NCBI RefSeq assembly: GCF_000467105.1
Contig: NZ_BATI01000008.1
Span: forward strand, 124,001-188,000
Length of the DNA stretch: 64,000 nt
Reading direction: 5' to 3'
From: Aquipseudomonas alcaligenes NBRC 14159
GTDB taxonomy: Bacteria > Pseudomonadota > Gammaproteobacteria > Pseudomonadales > Pseudomonadaceae
The translations under genes and the position numbers were made by a program. The notes beneath the pieces are model-generated. The model did no database searches, had not been told where the DNA came from, and was given only the letters and a program-made list of their open reading frames with translations. Shown in pieces: positions 1 through 10,194 of the stretch (its first letter is position 1; the number at the start of each line of letters is the position of its first letter).

Positions 1-16
1 CTCCCATAAATGGGAG
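1..16. repeat. Partial intergenic CCCTCTCCC-type palindrome
   Basis: CTCCCA-TAAA-TGGGAG followed by AGGGGG looks like the right part of the palindrome family that recurs at 10655-10677, 10716-10739 and 16786-16808. The left arm is cut by the window edge. It probably ends the preceding gene, which is not in the window. Confidence 0.5.
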
Positions 17-87
17 AGGGGGCAGTCCGTGCATTTTGTGCCCCACTGGAACCGCCCCTTGCCCGCGAGTGGGAGAGAGGGCCGCCG

Positions 88-1458
88 ATGACCAAGCCGC
101 TGAAACTGGCCGTGGTCGGCCATACCAATGTCGGCAAGACCTCGCTGCTGCGCACCCTGCTGCGCGATGTCGGCTTCGGCGAGGTCTCGCACCGGCCCAG
201 CACCACCCGCCATGTCGAGGGCGCGCGCCTGTCGGTGGATGGCGAGGCGCTGCTGGAGCTGTACGACACCCCCGGCCTGGAAGACGCCATTGCCCTGCTT
301 GAGCACCTGGAGCGCCTGGAACGGCCCGGCGAGCGACTGGACGGCCCGGCACGCATAGGCCGCTTCCTCGACAGCACCGAGGCGCGCCAGCGCTTCGAGC
401 AGGAGGCCAAGGTGCTGCGCCAGCTGCTGGCCAGCGACGCCGGCCTGTACGTGATCGACGCCCGCGAGCCGGTGCTAGCCAAGTACAAGGATGAGCTGGC
501 GGTGCTGGCGGGCTGCGGCAAACCGCTGCTGCCGGTACTCAACTTCATCCACGCCGCCAACCAGCGCGAGGGCGAATGGCGCGAGGCGCTGGCCCGCCTG
601 GGCCTGCACGCGCGGGTGGCGTTCGACACGGTGGCGCCGCCGCTGGACGGCGAGCGGCGTCTGTACGAAAGCCTGGCCCTGCTCATCGAGTCTGCCCGGC
701 CGCAGCTGGAACGGCTGATTGCCGACCACGAGGCGCAGGCCGAGGCGCGCCGCCAGGCCGGGGCGCGGCTGATCGCCGAGCTGCTGCTCGATTGCGCCGC
801 CTGCCGGCGCAGCGTGGCCACGCAGCCACAGATCGAACAGGGCGAGATCGCCGCCCTGCACCAGGCCGTACGCCAGCGCGAACAGCAGTGCGTGGACGCG
901 CTGCTGCGCCTGTATGCCTTCCGCCGCAACGACGCCCGTGCCGCCGACCTGCCGCTCACCGATGGGCGCTGGGGCGACGACCTGTTCAACCCGGAAACCC
1001 TGCGCCAGCTGGGGGTGAAGGTCGGTGGCGGCATGGCGGCCGGCGCCGCCACCGGGGTGGGCATCGACCTGCTGGTAGGTGGCGTCACCCTGGGCGCCGC
1101 CGCGCTGCTCGGCGCCCTGGCCGGCGGCGGCCTGCAGACCGCACGCAACTACGGCGGGCGCCTGCTCGGCAAGCTCAAGGGCCAGCGCGAGCTGACCCTG
1201 AATGACAACCTGCTGCGCCTGCTCGCCCTGCGCCAGCGCCAGCTGCTCGGCGCACTGAACGCCCGCGGCCACGCGGCGACCAGCACCATCCAGCTCGACA
1301 CCCCCGGCGACGACAGCTGGCGCGAGGGCAAGCTGCCCGAGGCCCTGCGCCGCGCTCGCGCCCACCCGGACTGGTCCTCGCTCAACCCCGGCGCGCGCCT
1401 GGAGCAGATGGAGCGACGCCAGCAGGTCGACGCGCTGGCCAGCGAACTGCAGCGCTAG
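88..1458 (+). CDS. GTPase with C-terminal DUF3482 domain
   Basis: A 456-residue P-loop GTPase. The N-terminus carries a G1 loop (GHTNVGKTS, residues 11-19) and a DTPG switch-II motif (DTPGLED). The position of the usual NKxD specificity motif reads NFIH, a degenerate form. The C-terminal half matches the DUF3482 type, with a glycine/alanine-rich segment (GGGMAAGAATG and following) that could insert in or lie on the membrane. The ATG at 88 is preceded by GGAGAGAGG and begins exactly at the GTPase domain; an upstream in-frame start at 10 would only add a low-quality extension through the preceding palindrome. In Pseudomonas this family usually follows a DUF2868 gene, which would lie left of the window. 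Cellular role unknown. Confidence 0.85.
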   Translation: MTKPLKLAVVGHTNVGKTSLLRTLLRDVGFGEVSHRPSTTRHVEGARLSVDGEALLELYDTPGLEDAIALLEHLERLERPGERLDGPARIGRFLDSTEARQRFEQEAKVLRQLLASDAGLYVIDAREPVLAKYKDELAVLAGCGKPLLPVLNFIHAANQREGEWREALARLGLHARVAFDTVAPPLDGERRLYESLALLIESARPQLERLIADHEAQAEARRQAGARLIAELLLDCAACRRSVATQPQIEQGEIAALHQAVRQREQQCVDALLRLYAFRRNDARAADLPLTDGRWGDDLFNPETLRQLGVKVGGGMAAGAATGVGIDLLVGGVTLGAAALLGALAGGGLQTARNYGGRLLGKLKGQRELTLNDNLLRLLALRQRQLLGALNARGHAATSTIQLDTPGDDSWREGKLPEALRRARAHPDWSSLNPGARLEQMERRQQVDALASELQR

Positions 1459-1473
1459 CGCGGGATAAACCCG

Positions 1474-2268
1474 TTACACCGCGACCGGCGCGGGAATGTG
1501 CGGGTGGGCCTGGTAGTTCTGCAGTTCGAAATCCTCGAACTTGAAAGCGAACAGGTCCTTCACTTCGGGGTTGAGCTTCATGGTCGGCAGCGGCAGCGGC
1601 TCGCGGGTCAGCTGCAGGTCGGTCTGCTCGATATGGTTGGCATATAGGTGGCAGTCGCCGCCGGTCCAGACGAAGTCGCCCGGTTCGAGGTCGCAGACCT
1701 GGGCGATCATCATCGTCAGCAGGGCGTAGCTGGCGATGTTGAAGGGCACGCCGAGGAAGATGTCGGCCGAGCGCTGGTACAGCTGGCAGCTCAGGCGGCC
1801 GTCGGCGACGTAGAACTGGAACATGGTGTGGCACGGCGGCAGGGCCATCTGGTCGACCAGCGCCGGGTTCCAGGCGGAGACGATCAAGCGGCGCGAGTCC
1901 GGGTTCTTTTTGATCATCTCGATCAGCTTGCTGATCTGGTCGATCGACTCGCCGTTCGGCGCCGGCCAGCTGCGCCACTGGTAGCCATACACCGGGCCGA
2001 GGTCGCCGTTCTCGTCGGCCCACTCGTCCCAGATGCGTACGCCGTTGTCCTTCAGGTACTTGATGTTGGTGTCGCCCTGGAGGAACCACAGCAGCTCGTG
2101 AATGATGGATTTCAGGTGGCACTTCTTGGTGGTCACCAGCGGGAAGCCGTCGGCCAGGTTGAAGCGCATCTGGTGGCCGAACACCGAGTAGGTACCGGTG
2201 CCGGTGCGGTCGCTCTTGAAGGTGCCGGTCTCGCGCACCAGGCGCATCAGGTCGAGGTACTGTTTCAT
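1474..2268 (-). CDS. thyA: Thymidylate synthase
   Basis: Methylates dUMP to dTMP using 5,10-methylenetetrahydrofolate; cytosolic enzyme of DNA precursor synthesis. The protein is 264 residues, the same length as E. coli ThyA. The catalytic cysteine is C146 in [11 protein letters not shown], and the N-terminal phosphate-binding arginine lies in SDRTGTGT (residues 19-26). The C-terminus ends in APVAV, the expected closing tail. It lies directly downstream of lgt on the same strand, with 74 bp between them, the standard lgt-thyA arrangement. Confidence 0.98.
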   Translation of the reverse strand: MKQYLDLMRLVRETGTFKSDRTGTGTYSVFGHQMRFNLADGFPLVTTKKCHLKSIIHELLWFLQGDTNIKYLKDNGVRIWDEWADENGDLGPVYGYQWRSWPAPNGESIDQISKLIEMIKKNPDSRRLIVSAWNPALVDQMALPPCHTMFQFYVADGRLSCQLYQRSADIFLGVPFNIASYALLTMMIAQVCDLEPGDFVWTGGDCHLYANHIEQTDLQLTREPLPLPTMKLNPEVKDLFAFKFEDFELQNYQAHPHIPAPVAV

Positions 2269-2342
2269 CTCAGCTCCGCTGAAGGATCACGGGCGCCGTG
2301 GCGCCCGGGCAAAACGCAAATTCTAACGAAATCGGGCTCGGT

Positions 2343-3131
2343 TCAGGCCGCCGCCTGGCGGCGATACGCCCAGACCATCAGGCCGATACCGCCGAGGATC
2401 ATCGGCAGGCACAGCACCTGGCCCATGGTCAGCCAGTTCCACGCCAGGTAGCCGAGCTGGGCATCCGGCACGCGGACGAACTCGACGATGAAGCGGAAGA
2501 TGCCGTAACAGATGGCGAACAGGCCGGACACCGCCATGGTCGGGCGCGGCTTGCGCGAGTACAGCCAGAGGATGACGAACAGGGCCACGCCTTCGAGGGC
2601 GAACTGGTACAGCTGCGACGGGTGACGCGGGTCCGGGCCGCCATTGGGGAAGACCATGGCCCAGGGCACGTCGGTGACCTTGCCCCACAGCTCGGCGTTG
2701 ATGAAGTTGCCGATGCGCCCGGCACCCAGGCCGATCGGCACCAGGGGGGCGATGAAGTCCATCAGCTGGAAGAAGCTCTTGCCGTTGCGCCGGCCGAACA
2801 GCCAGGTGGCCAGCATCACGCCGATCAGGCCGCCGTGGAACGACATGCCGCCTTCCCACACGCGCAGGATCTTCAGCGGCTCGGCCAGGTAGGCGGACAG
2901 ATCGTAGAACAGCGCATAGCCCAGGCGGCCGCCAAGGATCACGCCCATGGCCACCCAGAACACCAGGTCGGAGAGTTTCTCCTTGCTCCAGGTCGGGTCG
3001 AAGTCTTTCAGCCGGCGGCTGGCCAGCAGCCAGGCGCCGCCAATGCCGACCAGGTACATCAGGCCGTACCAGTGGATCTTGATGACGCCGAGGTCCAGCG
3101 CCACCGGGTTTATCTGCGGGTAAGACAGCAT
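2343..3131 (-). CDS. lgt: Prolipoprotein diacylglyceryl transferase
   Basis: Transfers diacylglycerol from phosphatidylglycerol to the lipobox cysteine of prolipoproteins, the first step of bacterial lipoprotein maturation, in the inner membrane. The 262-residue protein has about seven hydrophobic segments, the conserved HGG motif at residues 99-101 and the family signature [13 protein letters not shown] at 138-150. It sits between a TSUP transporter gene (10 bp upstream) and thyA downstream, probably as one transcript. Confidence 0.97.
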   Translation of the reverse strand: MLSYPQINPVALDLGVIKIHWYGLMYLVGIGGAWLLASRRLKDFDPTWSKEKLSDLVFWVAMGVILGGRLGYALFYDLSAYLAEPLKILRVWEGGMSFHGGLIGVMLATWLFGRRNGKSFFQLMDFIAPLVPIGLGAGRIGNFINAELWGKVTDVPWAMVFPNGGPDPRHPSQLYQFALEGVALFVILWLYSRKPRPTMAVSGLFAICYGIFRFIVEFVRVPDAQLGYLAWNWLTMGQVLCLPMILGGIGLMVWAYRRQAAA

Positions 3132-3141
3132 CGAGCAATCC

Positions 3142-3924
3142 TCAGATCAGGAAATTCACGCCCACACAGAGCAACAGCAGGGCGAACAGGCGCTTGAGCA
3201 GGCGTGGCGACAGCTTGTGCGCCAGGCGCGCGCCGAAGCGGGCGAAGAACATACTGGTGATGGCGATACCGGCCATGGCCGGCAGGTAGACGAAACCGGC
3301 GCTCCACGGCGGCAGCTGCGGCTCGCCCCAACCGATCAGCATGAAACTCAGGGCGCTGGCAGCGGCAATCGGCAGGCCGCAGGCGGCGGAAGTGGCCACC
3401 GCCTGCTGCATGGATACGCTGCGCCAGGTCAGGAACGGCACGGTCAGCGAGCCGCCGCCGATGCCGAAGATCGCCGAAGCCCAGCCGATCACCCCGCCAG
3501 CGGCCGTCAGCCCCAGCTTGCCTGGGACCGCGCGACCGGCCTTGGGTTTCAACTCCAGACCCATCTGGATGGCGATGACGATAGCGAACACGCCAATGAT
3601 CTTCTGCAGCAGCGGTCCCTGAATGGCCGCGGCAGTGAGCGAACCGAGACCGGCGCCGAGCAGGATACCGAGGGTCATCCAGGCGAAGACCGGCCACAGC
3701 ACCGCGCCCTTGCGCTGGTGTTCGAGCACCGAATTGATCGAGGTGAAGACGATGGTGGCCAGCGAGGTGCCCACGGCCAGGTGGGTCAGCACGGCCGGAT
3801 CGATGCCCTGGGCGGTGAAGCTCAGCACCAGGACCGGCACGATGATGATGCCGCCGCCGACGCCGAACAGCCCGGCCAGCACGCCGGCCGCCGCGCCCAA
3901 CAGCAGATAGAGCAGGAATTCCAT
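3142..3924 (-). CDS. TSUP-family (TauE/SafE) membrane transporter
   Basis: A 260-residue integral membrane protein of the sulfite exporter TauE/SafE family. The N-terminus [14 protein letters not shown] runs into the conserved [13 protein letters not shown] repeat, and the second half carries the matching [13 protein letters not shown] repeat, as expected of the duplicated TSUP fold. The ATG at 3924 begins the first membrane helix; a longer open frame to 4251 is judged non-coding because it adds hydrophilic sequence and overlaps the divergent NRDE gene. The substrate (sulfur oxyanions, organosulfonates or another) cannot be read from sequence. Confidence 0.88.
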   Translation of the reverse strand: MEFLLYLLLGAAAGVLAGLFGVGGGIIIVPVLVLSFTAQGIDPAVLTHLAVGTSLATIVFTSINSVLEHQRKGAVLWPVFAWMTLGILLGAGLGSLTAAAIQGPLLQKIIGVFAIVIAIQMGLELKPKAGRAVPGKLGLTAAGGVIGWASAIFGIGGGSLTVPFLTWRSVSMQQAVATSAACGLPIAAASALSFMLIGWGEPQLPPWSAGFVYLPAMAGIAITSMFFARFGARLAHKLSPRLLKRLFALLLLCVGVNFLI

Positions 3925-4029
3925 GCACACCCCCGGAAACGAAGCGGCATGGTAACGGATGGCGTGCGACGCCTCCACTTGCCCCGGCGGATGCAGTAGG
4001 CTCGGCGCATACCCGACCCGGACTCCGAC

Positions 4030-4779
4030 ATGTGCCTGATCGTCTTTGCCTGGCGCCCCGAGCACCCGCAACCGCTGGTGCTGGCGGCCAACCGCGACGA
4101 GTTCTACGACCGCGCCTGCCTGCCCCTGGCCGAATGGCCGGAGGTGCCCGGCCTGTATGCCGGGCGTGACCTGCTGGCCGGCGGTACCTGGCTGGGGGTG
4201 ACGGCTAGCGGCCGCTTCGCCGCGCTGACCAATATCCGCGACCCGCGCCAACCCAAGGGCGAGCGCTCGCGCGGCGAACTGCCGGTGCAGTTCCTGCGTG
4301 GCGATGCGAACGCCGCCGACTTCCTCGCCGGGCTACTGCCGTGCGTGGAGCAGTACAGCGGCTTCAACCTGCTGCTGGGCGATCGCCACGGGCTGTTCTT
4401 CCTCAACTCCGAGCGGGGCGAGGTAGAGCGTCTGCAGCCCGGTCTCTACGGCTTGTCCAATGCCGACCTGGACACGCCCTGGCCCAAGGTGCTGCGCGCC
4501 AGCTCCAGCCTGGCGGCGGCGCTCGACTCGGCTGAGCCCGCGCAGCTGCTGGAGCTGCTGGCCGACCGCCAGCAACCGCCCCGGGTGCTGCTGCCGGATA
4601 CCGGAGTGGGCCTGGACTGGGAAATGCTGCTGGCCACCATCTTCATCGTCGGCCCCGGCTATGGCACCCGAGCCAGCACCGCCCTGGTGCTGCAGCGCGA
4701 TGGCGGCCTGCAGCTGCTGGAGCGCAGCTTCGGCCGCAGCGGCGAGCCAATCGGCGAAGTCCGTCTGGTGCTGCCCTGA
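4030..4779 (+). CDS. NRDE family protein (TANGO2-like)
   Basis: A 249-residue protein opening MCLIVFAW with the namesake NRDE motif (AANRDEFYDR, about residues 19-28), followed by the GTWLG segment that characterises the family. The N-terminal Met-Cys resembles an Ntn-hydrolase arrangement with C2 as possible nucleophile. Eukaryotic TANGO2 relatives have been linked to haem or acyl-CoA handling; the bacterial role is not established. Divergent from the TSUP gene and convergent with the chemoreceptor gene, whose stop lies 4 bp away. Confidence 0.85.
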   Translation: MCLIVFAWRPEHPQPLVLAANRDEFYDRACLPLAEWPEVPGLYAGRDLLAGGTWLGVTASGRFAALTNIRDPRQPKGERSRGELPVQFLRGDANAADFLAGLLPCVEQYSGFNLLLGDRHGLFFLNSERGEVERLQPGLYGLSNADLDTPWPKVLRASSSLAAALDSAEPAQLLELLADRQQPPRVLLPDTGVGLDWEMLLATIFIVGPGYGTRASTALVLQRDGGLQLLERSFGRSGEPIGEVRLVLP

Positions 4780-4782
4780 ACC

Positions 4783-6291
4783 TCAGCGCGGCGGCCGGCC
4801 GACCGTGAAGCGGGCACTGAGAACCCCCAGGCGCCGCGCCAGTTCGCGCAGCCGCAGGCTGTCGCCATCGAGCACGCCGGCGTCCTCGGCATTCTGCTCG
4901 GCCACCCGCTGCACCTCGCTCAGGTGTTCGCTGACTTCCGCACTGGCCTTGGCCTGCTCATGGGTGGCGGCGGCAATCAGCGCACTCATCTGGCTGATCG
5001 CCTCGATCTCCGCGACGATGGCCAGCAGCAGCTCGCCGGCCTGACGGCTGTCGTCGACGCAACGTACCACGCCGGCCTGACTCTCCTGCATGGCGCTGGC
5101 GGCCTGGCGGCTGCTGTGCTGCAGGCGGGCGATGATGTCCTGGATTTCCGCGGTCGAGACGGCCGTCTTCTGCGCCAGGTTGCGCACCTCGTCGGCCACC
5201 ACGGCAAAGCCGCGCCCCTGCTCGCCGGCACGTGCAGCCTCGATCGCCGCGTTCAGCGCCAGCAGGTTGGTCTGCTCGGCGATGGCGCGAATCACTTCCA
5301 GTACCCGGCCGATCTGCTGGGACTGCTCCGCCAGGGCATTCACCTCGACGCCGGTGCCCTCGATGCGCGTGGCCAGGCGGCCGATTTCCTCGGCACTCTG
5401 CTTCACCGCGGCGCGGCCCTCGGCCGCCTTGGTCGTCGCTGCCTCGGTGGCCTGCGCGGCCTGCTGGGCATGTCCGGCGACATCGTCGATGGCCACACTC
5501 ATTTCATGCATGGCGCTGGACATCTGCGAGATTTCGCCCAGCTGGCGCCCGGAGCCCTCGCGCAGCTGGCGGGTAGCGCGCGCCAGGCTGTCGCCGGTCG
5601 CCGTCAGCCCCTGAGTGTCCTCGACTACCTCGCCCACCATCGCCTCCAGCTGGGCGAGGAAATGGTTGAAGCGCAGGATCACCGGGCCAGCTTCAGTTCC
5701 ACGCAAGCGCAGATCGATATGCTCCTCCTCGGCCGTCAGCCCCTCCACCACCTGCAGCAGGGCCTCGCCCTCGCGCGCTTCGGCATAGGCCTGGCGCGCC
5801 AGGTAGATGAGGATCGCGCTCTCCAGCACCACGTAGAAGGCATGCAGCAGGATCACGCCCCAACTGCCCTGGGGTACCACGTACACGCCCACGCCCTGCT
5901 GCTGCAGGGCGAAGAAGGCCAGGTGGTGGGCGGCAATCAGGCCGGCAGCCAGCACGATCGGCAGCCAGTCGCGGTAATAGACGAGAAAGGCCAGCAGCAC
6001 GAAGATGCCGAAGTGCATCTCCAGCACACCGCCGCTCTGGTTGATGTGCAGGGCGGACATGACCATGAAGGCCAGCCCCACGCAGCAGCGCATCAGGCGA
6101 CTGCCGGGCACCAGCGCATACAGGCTGCTCAGCGCCGCAGCGGTACCGCCACCGACCAGCAGCGCCTGCCCCCAGGTGCCGTGCCAGGCAGCCAGCCCGA
6201 GGGAATAGAGAAACATCAGCCACAGCACCGCCAGCATGATGCGGTCGGCACGGCGGTAGTGGGCATGGAGGCTGAAAGCGGACGAATTCAT
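4783..6291 (-). CDS. Methyl-accepting chemotaxis protein with multi-helix membrane sensor
   Basis: A 502-residue chemoreceptor. The N-terminal ~175 residues form about six hydrophobic segments rather than the usual two-helix periplasmic sensor, with histidine-containing membrane motifs ([13 protein letters not shown]) that might bind a ligand or metal. The cytoplasmic part is a long coiled coil ending in the signalling hairpin ([20 protein letters not shown]) that contacts CheA/CheW. No periplasmic Cache or 4HB domain is visible, so it probably senses a membrane or intracellular cue. Monocistronic by layout. Ligand unknown. Confidence 0.9.
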   Translation of the reverse strand: MNSSAFSLHAHYRRADRIMLAVLWLMFLYSLGLAAWHGTWGQALLVGGGTAAALSSLYALVPGSRLMRCCVGLAFMVMSALHINQSGGVLEMHFGIFVLLAFLVYYRDWLPIVLAAGLIAAHHLAFFALQQQGVGVYVVPQGSWGVILLHAFYVVLESAILIYLARQAYAEAREGEALLQVVEGLTAEEEHIDLRLRGTEAGPVILRFNHFLAQLEAMVGEVVEDTQGLTATGDSLARATRQLREGSGRQLGEISQMSSAMHEMSVAIDDVAGHAQQAAQATEAATTKAAEGRAAVKQSAEEIGRLATRIEGTGVEVNALAEQSQQIGRVLEVIRAIAEQTNLLALNAAIEAARAGEQGRGFAVVADEVRNLAQKTAVSTAEIQDIIARLQHSSRQAASAMQESQAGVVRCVDDSRQAGELLLAIVAEIEAISQMSALIAAATHEQAKASAEVSEHLSEVQRVAEQNAEDAGVLDGDSLRLRELARRLGVLSARFTVGRPPR

Positions 6292-6399
6292 GAGCTCACC
6301 GGAGGCAGAGGCTCATCCTGAGCGCAATGAAAACCTATACAAATTTGAAATATTGTACAGGAATTATAGCGCAGTATCCCATCTCCTCCTTGCCACGGA

Positions 6400-6969
6400 T
6401 CAATCGACCTTCCAGTCGCAGAAGCAACCCACCGCCAGGTTGCTGTCGGCACGCACCGGACGCCCCGCCACCAGCGCCTCGAGGATCGGCTCGATGAAGC
6501 TGTTACTGGAGGTGCACAGGGCACCCTCGCTGTAGGGGCCGAAGTAGGCGAGCCGGCCCTGCTGGTCCCAGATCGCCACCGCCGGGCTGGCTGCCAGGCT
6601 CTCGCTGCCGGGCAGCGCCGGCAGGGGCTGCAGCTGCTGCAGGTTGTCCGGCAGGCGGCCCTCGCTGCCGGCCTTCTGTACCGCGTAGAACTGCACGCCA
6701 CGCGGCGCGAACTGCTCGACCAGCTCGCCGAGGTGCTGCTGGTTGCCGACATTGCACGGGCAGGCCGGGTCCCAGAAGTGCACCAGGCGGATCGCCCCGG
6801 GTCCGGCCAGCTCCGCCGGCAGGCGCAGCTGGCTGCCGATGAACAGCTCGGTGCGCTCGTCGAACGGGCGGATATAGCGGGCCTGGAACCACCAGAAGGC
6901 GGCCAGCATGGCGGCCAGCCAGAGCAGTGCGAGGAGGCTGGCGATGATGATGCGGCGACGGGAATGCAT
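6400..6969 (-). CDS. Membrane-anchored thioredoxin-like protein (DUF6436-type)
   Basis: A 189-residue protein with an N-terminal signal anchor (RRRIIIASLLALLWLAAMLA) and a periplasmic thioredoxin-like domain. The redox motif reads DPACPCN, a CPC arrangement in the usual place of CxxC. A second cysteine cluster (GCFC) lies near the C-terminus. I chose ATG 6969; another in-frame ATG lies five codons upstream. It is divergent from the hydrolase gene at 7059. Redox role inferred from fold only. Confidence 0.75.
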   Translation of the reverse strand: MHSRRRIIIASLLALLWLAAMLAAFWWFQARYIRPFDERTELFIGSQLRLPAELAGPGAIRLVHFWDPACPCNVGNQQHLGELVEQFAPRGVQFYAVQKAGSEGRLPDNLQQLQPLPALPGSESLAASPAVAIWDQQGRLAYFGPYSEGALCTSSNSFIEPILEALVAGRPVRADSNLAVGCFCDWKVD

Positions 6970-7058
6970 GAGCGACGACACGAGGGAAAGGGGCCTAGCT
7001 TGCCACGCCGCGCCCGACAGCTGAATATCGGCTGCCATCCACCCCCAGCGAAGATGCC

Positions 7059-8021
7059 ATGACCGCCATGCCCCAGAACCTGCCAGAGCCCTTCCAGCCC
7101 GAGCGCCTGCGTGCCGGCCTGCGACCCTTGGCCGCGGCCCTGGCGGCGCCGACGGACGAGGTCCTGGCCTACCAGCGCTATTACGGCCTGGACCTGCCGC
7201 AGCATGGCCGCGTGCACAGTCGCCTCGGCCGCTTCCAGAGCGACGGGCTGGACCTGGTGGCACAGCTGTGGCTGCCGCCGGAGCCGAAGGCGACGCTGAT
7301 CCTGCTGCACGGCTACTACGACCACATGGGCCTGTACCGCCACGTGATCGACTGGGCCCTGGGCGAAAACCTCGCCGTGCTGGCCTGCGACCTGCCGGGC
7401 CACGGCCTGTCCGCCGGGCCGCGCGCCAGCATCGACGATTTCTCCGCCTACCAGCGCGCCCTGCAGGGCCTGTTCGCCGAGGCCGCCAGCCTCGACCTGC
7501 CGCAACCCTGGCACCTGTGCGGGCAAAGCACCGGCGGCGCCATCCTGCTGGACTTCCTCCTGCTCGGCGAGAAGCGCCCCGAGCCCGGCGCCACCATTCT
7601 CCTGGCGCCGCTGGTGCGGCCGCGCGCCTGGGGCCTGTCCAAGCTCAGCTATCACCTGATCGGCCCGTTCCGCCGCGAGATTCCTCGGCGTTTCTCGGAG
7701 AACTCCACCGATGCCGCGTTCCTCGACTTCCTGCGCCACCGCGACCCATTGCAGCCGCGCCACCTGCCGACCGCCTGGGTCGGCGCCCTGGCCCGCTGGA
7801 TTCCGTGCCTGGAGCGTGCGCCGCGCAGCCCGCTGAACCCGCTGGTGGTGCAGGGCGAGGACGACATGACGGTGGACTGGCGGCATAACCTGCAGGTACT
7901 GCAGGACAAGTTCGACCAGCCGCAGATCCTGCGCCTGCCCGGCGCACGCCACCACCTGGTCAACGAGCACGAGGACATCCGCCGGCGCTACTTCGCCTTC
8001 CTCAGCGAACGCCTGCGCTGA
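7059..8021 (+). CDS. Alpha/beta hydrolase, monoglyceride-lipase type
   Basis: A 320-residue serine hydrolase. The nucleophile elbow is GQSTGG (residues 155-160, S157), with an oxyanion-loop HGYYDH at about 84-89, the acid in GEDDMT and the histidine in ARHHLVNE near the C-terminus. DLPGHGLS is the usual strand-4 motif of this group. The architecture resembles lysophospholipase/monoacylglycerol lipases, but the substrate is not evident. No signal peptide. Confidence 0.85.
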   Translation: MTAMPQNLPEPFQPERLRAGLRPLAAALAAPTDEVLAYQRYYGLDLPQHGRVHSRLGRFQSDGLDLVAQLWLPPEPKATLILLHGYYDHMGLYRHVIDWALGENLAVLACDLPGHGLSAGPRASIDDFSAYQRALQGLFAEAASLDLPQPWHLCGQSTGGAILLDFLLLGEKRPEPGATILLAPLVRPRAWGLSKLSYHLIGPFRREIPRRFSENSTDAAFLDFLRHRDPLQPRHLPTAWVGALARWIPCLERAPRSPLNPLVVQGEDDMTVDWRHNLQVLQDKFDQPQILRLPGARHHLVNEHEDIRRRYFAFLSERLR

Positions 8022-8092
8022 TCACCTGGTCGCCCGGATACCATCCGGGGGCGGCGCGGCCCATGCCCCGGATCGCCTCACCGCCCACGCGG

Positions 8093-8860
8093 CTAGATGC
8101 CCTGCTGAGCCGGCTGCAGGTCGCTACCGCTCTCGCCCGCCGCCAGCCCGGCGCGCAGCGCGGCCAGGGCAGCCTGGTAGTAGGCCTTGCCGCCAGCGGA
8201 CTGGGCGAAGCTGACGAACTCGTCCAGCTCCGGGTCGGACAGGTCGCGGTAGACATACAGCAGGGTGTTGTCGATATCGCCCTCGATCTGCTGCATCAGG
8301 CGCTCGCGCTGGCTCTGCACCAGCATCTGCGCCTGCTCGCCACCGAACAGGCCGGGCACCATCGAACTCAGGCTGTCGGCCGCCACCGAGGCCAGCGCCA
8401 GGCTGACCTCGGCGCCGGCTGCGGTGGCCGGTAGGGCCTGGGCCAGGTGGCGAATCAACAGGCGCCGGGTGGCGTCGGCCTCGACCCGGGGCAGTCCATT
8501 GGCATGCGCGGCCAGTTGGTCGCGCGCGGTGGCGCGGGTTTCGGCGGCGATGATGCGGCGCCCCAGCGGCGACTCGAAGAACTGCAGCGCCGGCTGCGGG
8601 TCGGCCAGGCTCATGCGCAGGGCCGCCAGGGCGCGCTGCTCCATGGCCGCCGGCGCGAAGCGCTGGTCGCTGTTGTTCACCAGCGCCTGGTAAACCGCTG
8701 GCGGCAGGCTGGCCTGGTAACGCTGCTGGGCCGCCTTGAGGGCCTCGCCGAAATGCGCACGCTGCTCCGGCCAGCCGGCGCTCTGATAGAGCCGGGCATG
8801 ATCGTCGGCAAGGACGGTGGCGCTGCACAGCAGCAGGAACAGAGCAAAGACGACGCGCAT
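8093..8860 (-). CDS. Secreted DUF2059-like protein
   Basis: A 255-residue protein with a clear signal peptide (MRVVFALFLLLCSATVLA, probable cleavage before DDHARL) and an alpha-helical body. The C-terminal part, with SDPELDEFVSFAQSAGGKAY, resembles the DUF2059 repeat (pattern: T/S-x-x-E-x-x-x-h-x-x-F-x-x-S-x-x-G). I picked the ATG at 8860 because it starts the signal peptide; the longer frame to 8950 overlaps the divergent oxygenase gene. Function unknown. Confidence 0.7.
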   Translation of the reverse strand: MRVVFALFLLLCSATVLADDHARLYQSAGWPEQRAHFGEALKAAQQRYQASLPPAVYQALVNNSDQRFAPAAMEQRALAALRMSLADPQPALQFFESPLGRRIIAAETRATARDQLAAHANGLPRVEADATRRLLIRHLAQALPATAAGAEVSLALASVAADSLSSMVPGLFGGEQAQMLVQSQRERLMQQIEGDIDNTLLYVYRDLSDPELDEFVSFAQSAGGKAYYQAALAALRAGLAAGESGSDLQPAQQGI

Positions 8861-8923
8861 GGGGCACTCCTGTAGGGCGCGGCTATTGTAGGGGCGTGCG
8901 AGCGACGCTGGTAGAATCCCGCC

Positions 8924-9532
8924 ATGCACGAGCAACTTCTCCAGCGGCACTTGCCGCAGATCATCGACGACCTGGCCGCACGCGGCTGGTCACGACTGGA
9001 CAACGTCCTGCCTGCCACTCTGACCCTCGAACTGGCTGAAGAGTGCCGCAAGCGTGCGCGCGCCGGTGCCCTCACCCCGGCCGGGGTCGGCCGCGGCCAG
9101 GGCCTGGCGGTGCGCGAGGGCATCCGCGGCGACAGCATCCAGTGGCTGGAACAGGGTCAGAGCGCGCCGAGCGACGGCTACCTGCAGGCCATGGACGAAT
9201 TGCGCAGCGCCCTCAACCAGGCCTTCTATCTCGGCCTGGAAGATTTCGAGTGCCACTTTGCCTGCTACCCGCCGGGTGCCTTCTACCAGAAACACCTCGA
9301 CCGCTTCCGCGACGATGACCGCCGCACTGTCAGTGCCGTGTACTACCTCAACGAGGCCTGGCAGGGCGAGCAGGGTGGCGCGTTGCGCCTGTACCTGGCG
9401 GACGATACCGAGCTGGACGTGCTGCCCAGCGCCGGTACCCTGGTGCTGTTCATCTCCGCCGAGCTGCCCCACGAAGTGCTGCCGGCCACCCGCGAACGTC
9501 TGTCGCTGACCGGCTGGTTCAGGCGGCGCTGA
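8924..9532 (+). CDS. 2-oxoglutarate/Fe(II)-dependent oxygenase
   Basis: A 202-residue protein with the double-stranded beta-helix iron-binding triad: H124-x-D126 in YQKHLDRF and H183 in ELPHEVLPA, with R190 or R192 placed to bind 2-oxoglutarate. It is of the prolyl-4-hydroxylase-like class (2OG-FeII_Oxy_3) by motif spacing. Target could be a protein side chain; this cannot be told from sequence. Divergent from the DUF2059-like gene. Confidence 0.88.
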   Translation: MHEQLLQRHLPQIIDDLAARGWSRLDNVLPATLTLELAEECRKRARAGALTPAGVGRGQGLAVREGIRGDSIQWLEQGQSAPSDGYLQAMDELRSALNQAFYLGLEDFECHFACYPPGAFYQKHLDRFRDDDRRTVSAVYYLNEAWQGEQGGALRLYLADDTELDVLPSAGTLVLFISAELPHEVLPATRERLSLTGWFRRR

Positions 9533-9633
9533 AGCATGCTCCCCGCTTTCCCCGGGAGAGGGCGGCACTGTCACATGCGCTTTCGGTGGGTGAAACCCGC
9601 TTGCACCTGACCTGCGCGAACCTTGGAGGAATG

Positions 9634-10131
9634 ATGGAAAAGCTGCTGGTCAGCCGTTGCCTGCTCGGCCACAAGGTTCGCTACGACGGCGGCGCCCACG
9701 GGCCCTATGATCTGCTGCAACGCTGGCAGGACGAGGGCCGCATCGTGCCACTGTGTCCCGAAGTGGCGGGCGGCCTGCCGACGCCACGCCTGCCGGCGGA
9801 AATTCCCGGCGGCCAGGGCGGCGCGGTGCTCGACGGCCGCCTGCCGGTGCTGACCGACGACGGCGCCGATGTCACGGCGGCCTTCGTCGCCGGTGCCGAA
9901 ATCGCACTGCGCCTGGCCCAGCAGCACGGTTTGCGGGTCGCCGTACTCAAGGCGCGCAGCCCGTCCTGCGGCAACACGCACAATTACGACGGCCACTTCA
10001 ACGGCACCCTGGTGGCCGGCGAGGGCGTCACGGCAGCCCTGCTCAAGCGCCACGGCGTCATGGTGTTCAACGAGACCCAGCTGGCCGAGGCGGCTGCCGA
10101 ACTGGCCCGCCTGGAACAAGGCGACGACTGA
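9634..10131 (+). CDS. DUF523 family protein
   Basis: A 165-residue protein starting MEKLLVSRCLLGHKVRYDG, typical for DUF523, with conserved CPEV(A/L)GGL(P)TPR and ARSPSCG motifs. The cysteines in SRCLLG, LCPEV and SPSCG suggest a metal or redox centre. Two ATGs lie in tandem (9631 and 9634) behind GGAGGA; the second has the better spacing. Function not established for the family. Confidence 0.85.
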   Translation: MEKLLVSRCLLGHKVRYDGGAHGPYDLLQRWQDEGRIVPLCPEVAGGLPTPRLPAEIPGGQGGAVLDGRLPVLTDDGADVTAAFVAGAEIALRLAQQHGLRVAVLKARSPSCGNTHNYDGHFNGTLVAGEGVTAALLKRHGVMVFNETQLAEAAAELARLEQGDD

Positions 10132-10194
10132 CCCGGCGCCAGGCGCCGCAGCGCCTAAGGTCAGAGCAGGACCCTCTACGCACAGGAGCCTGCC

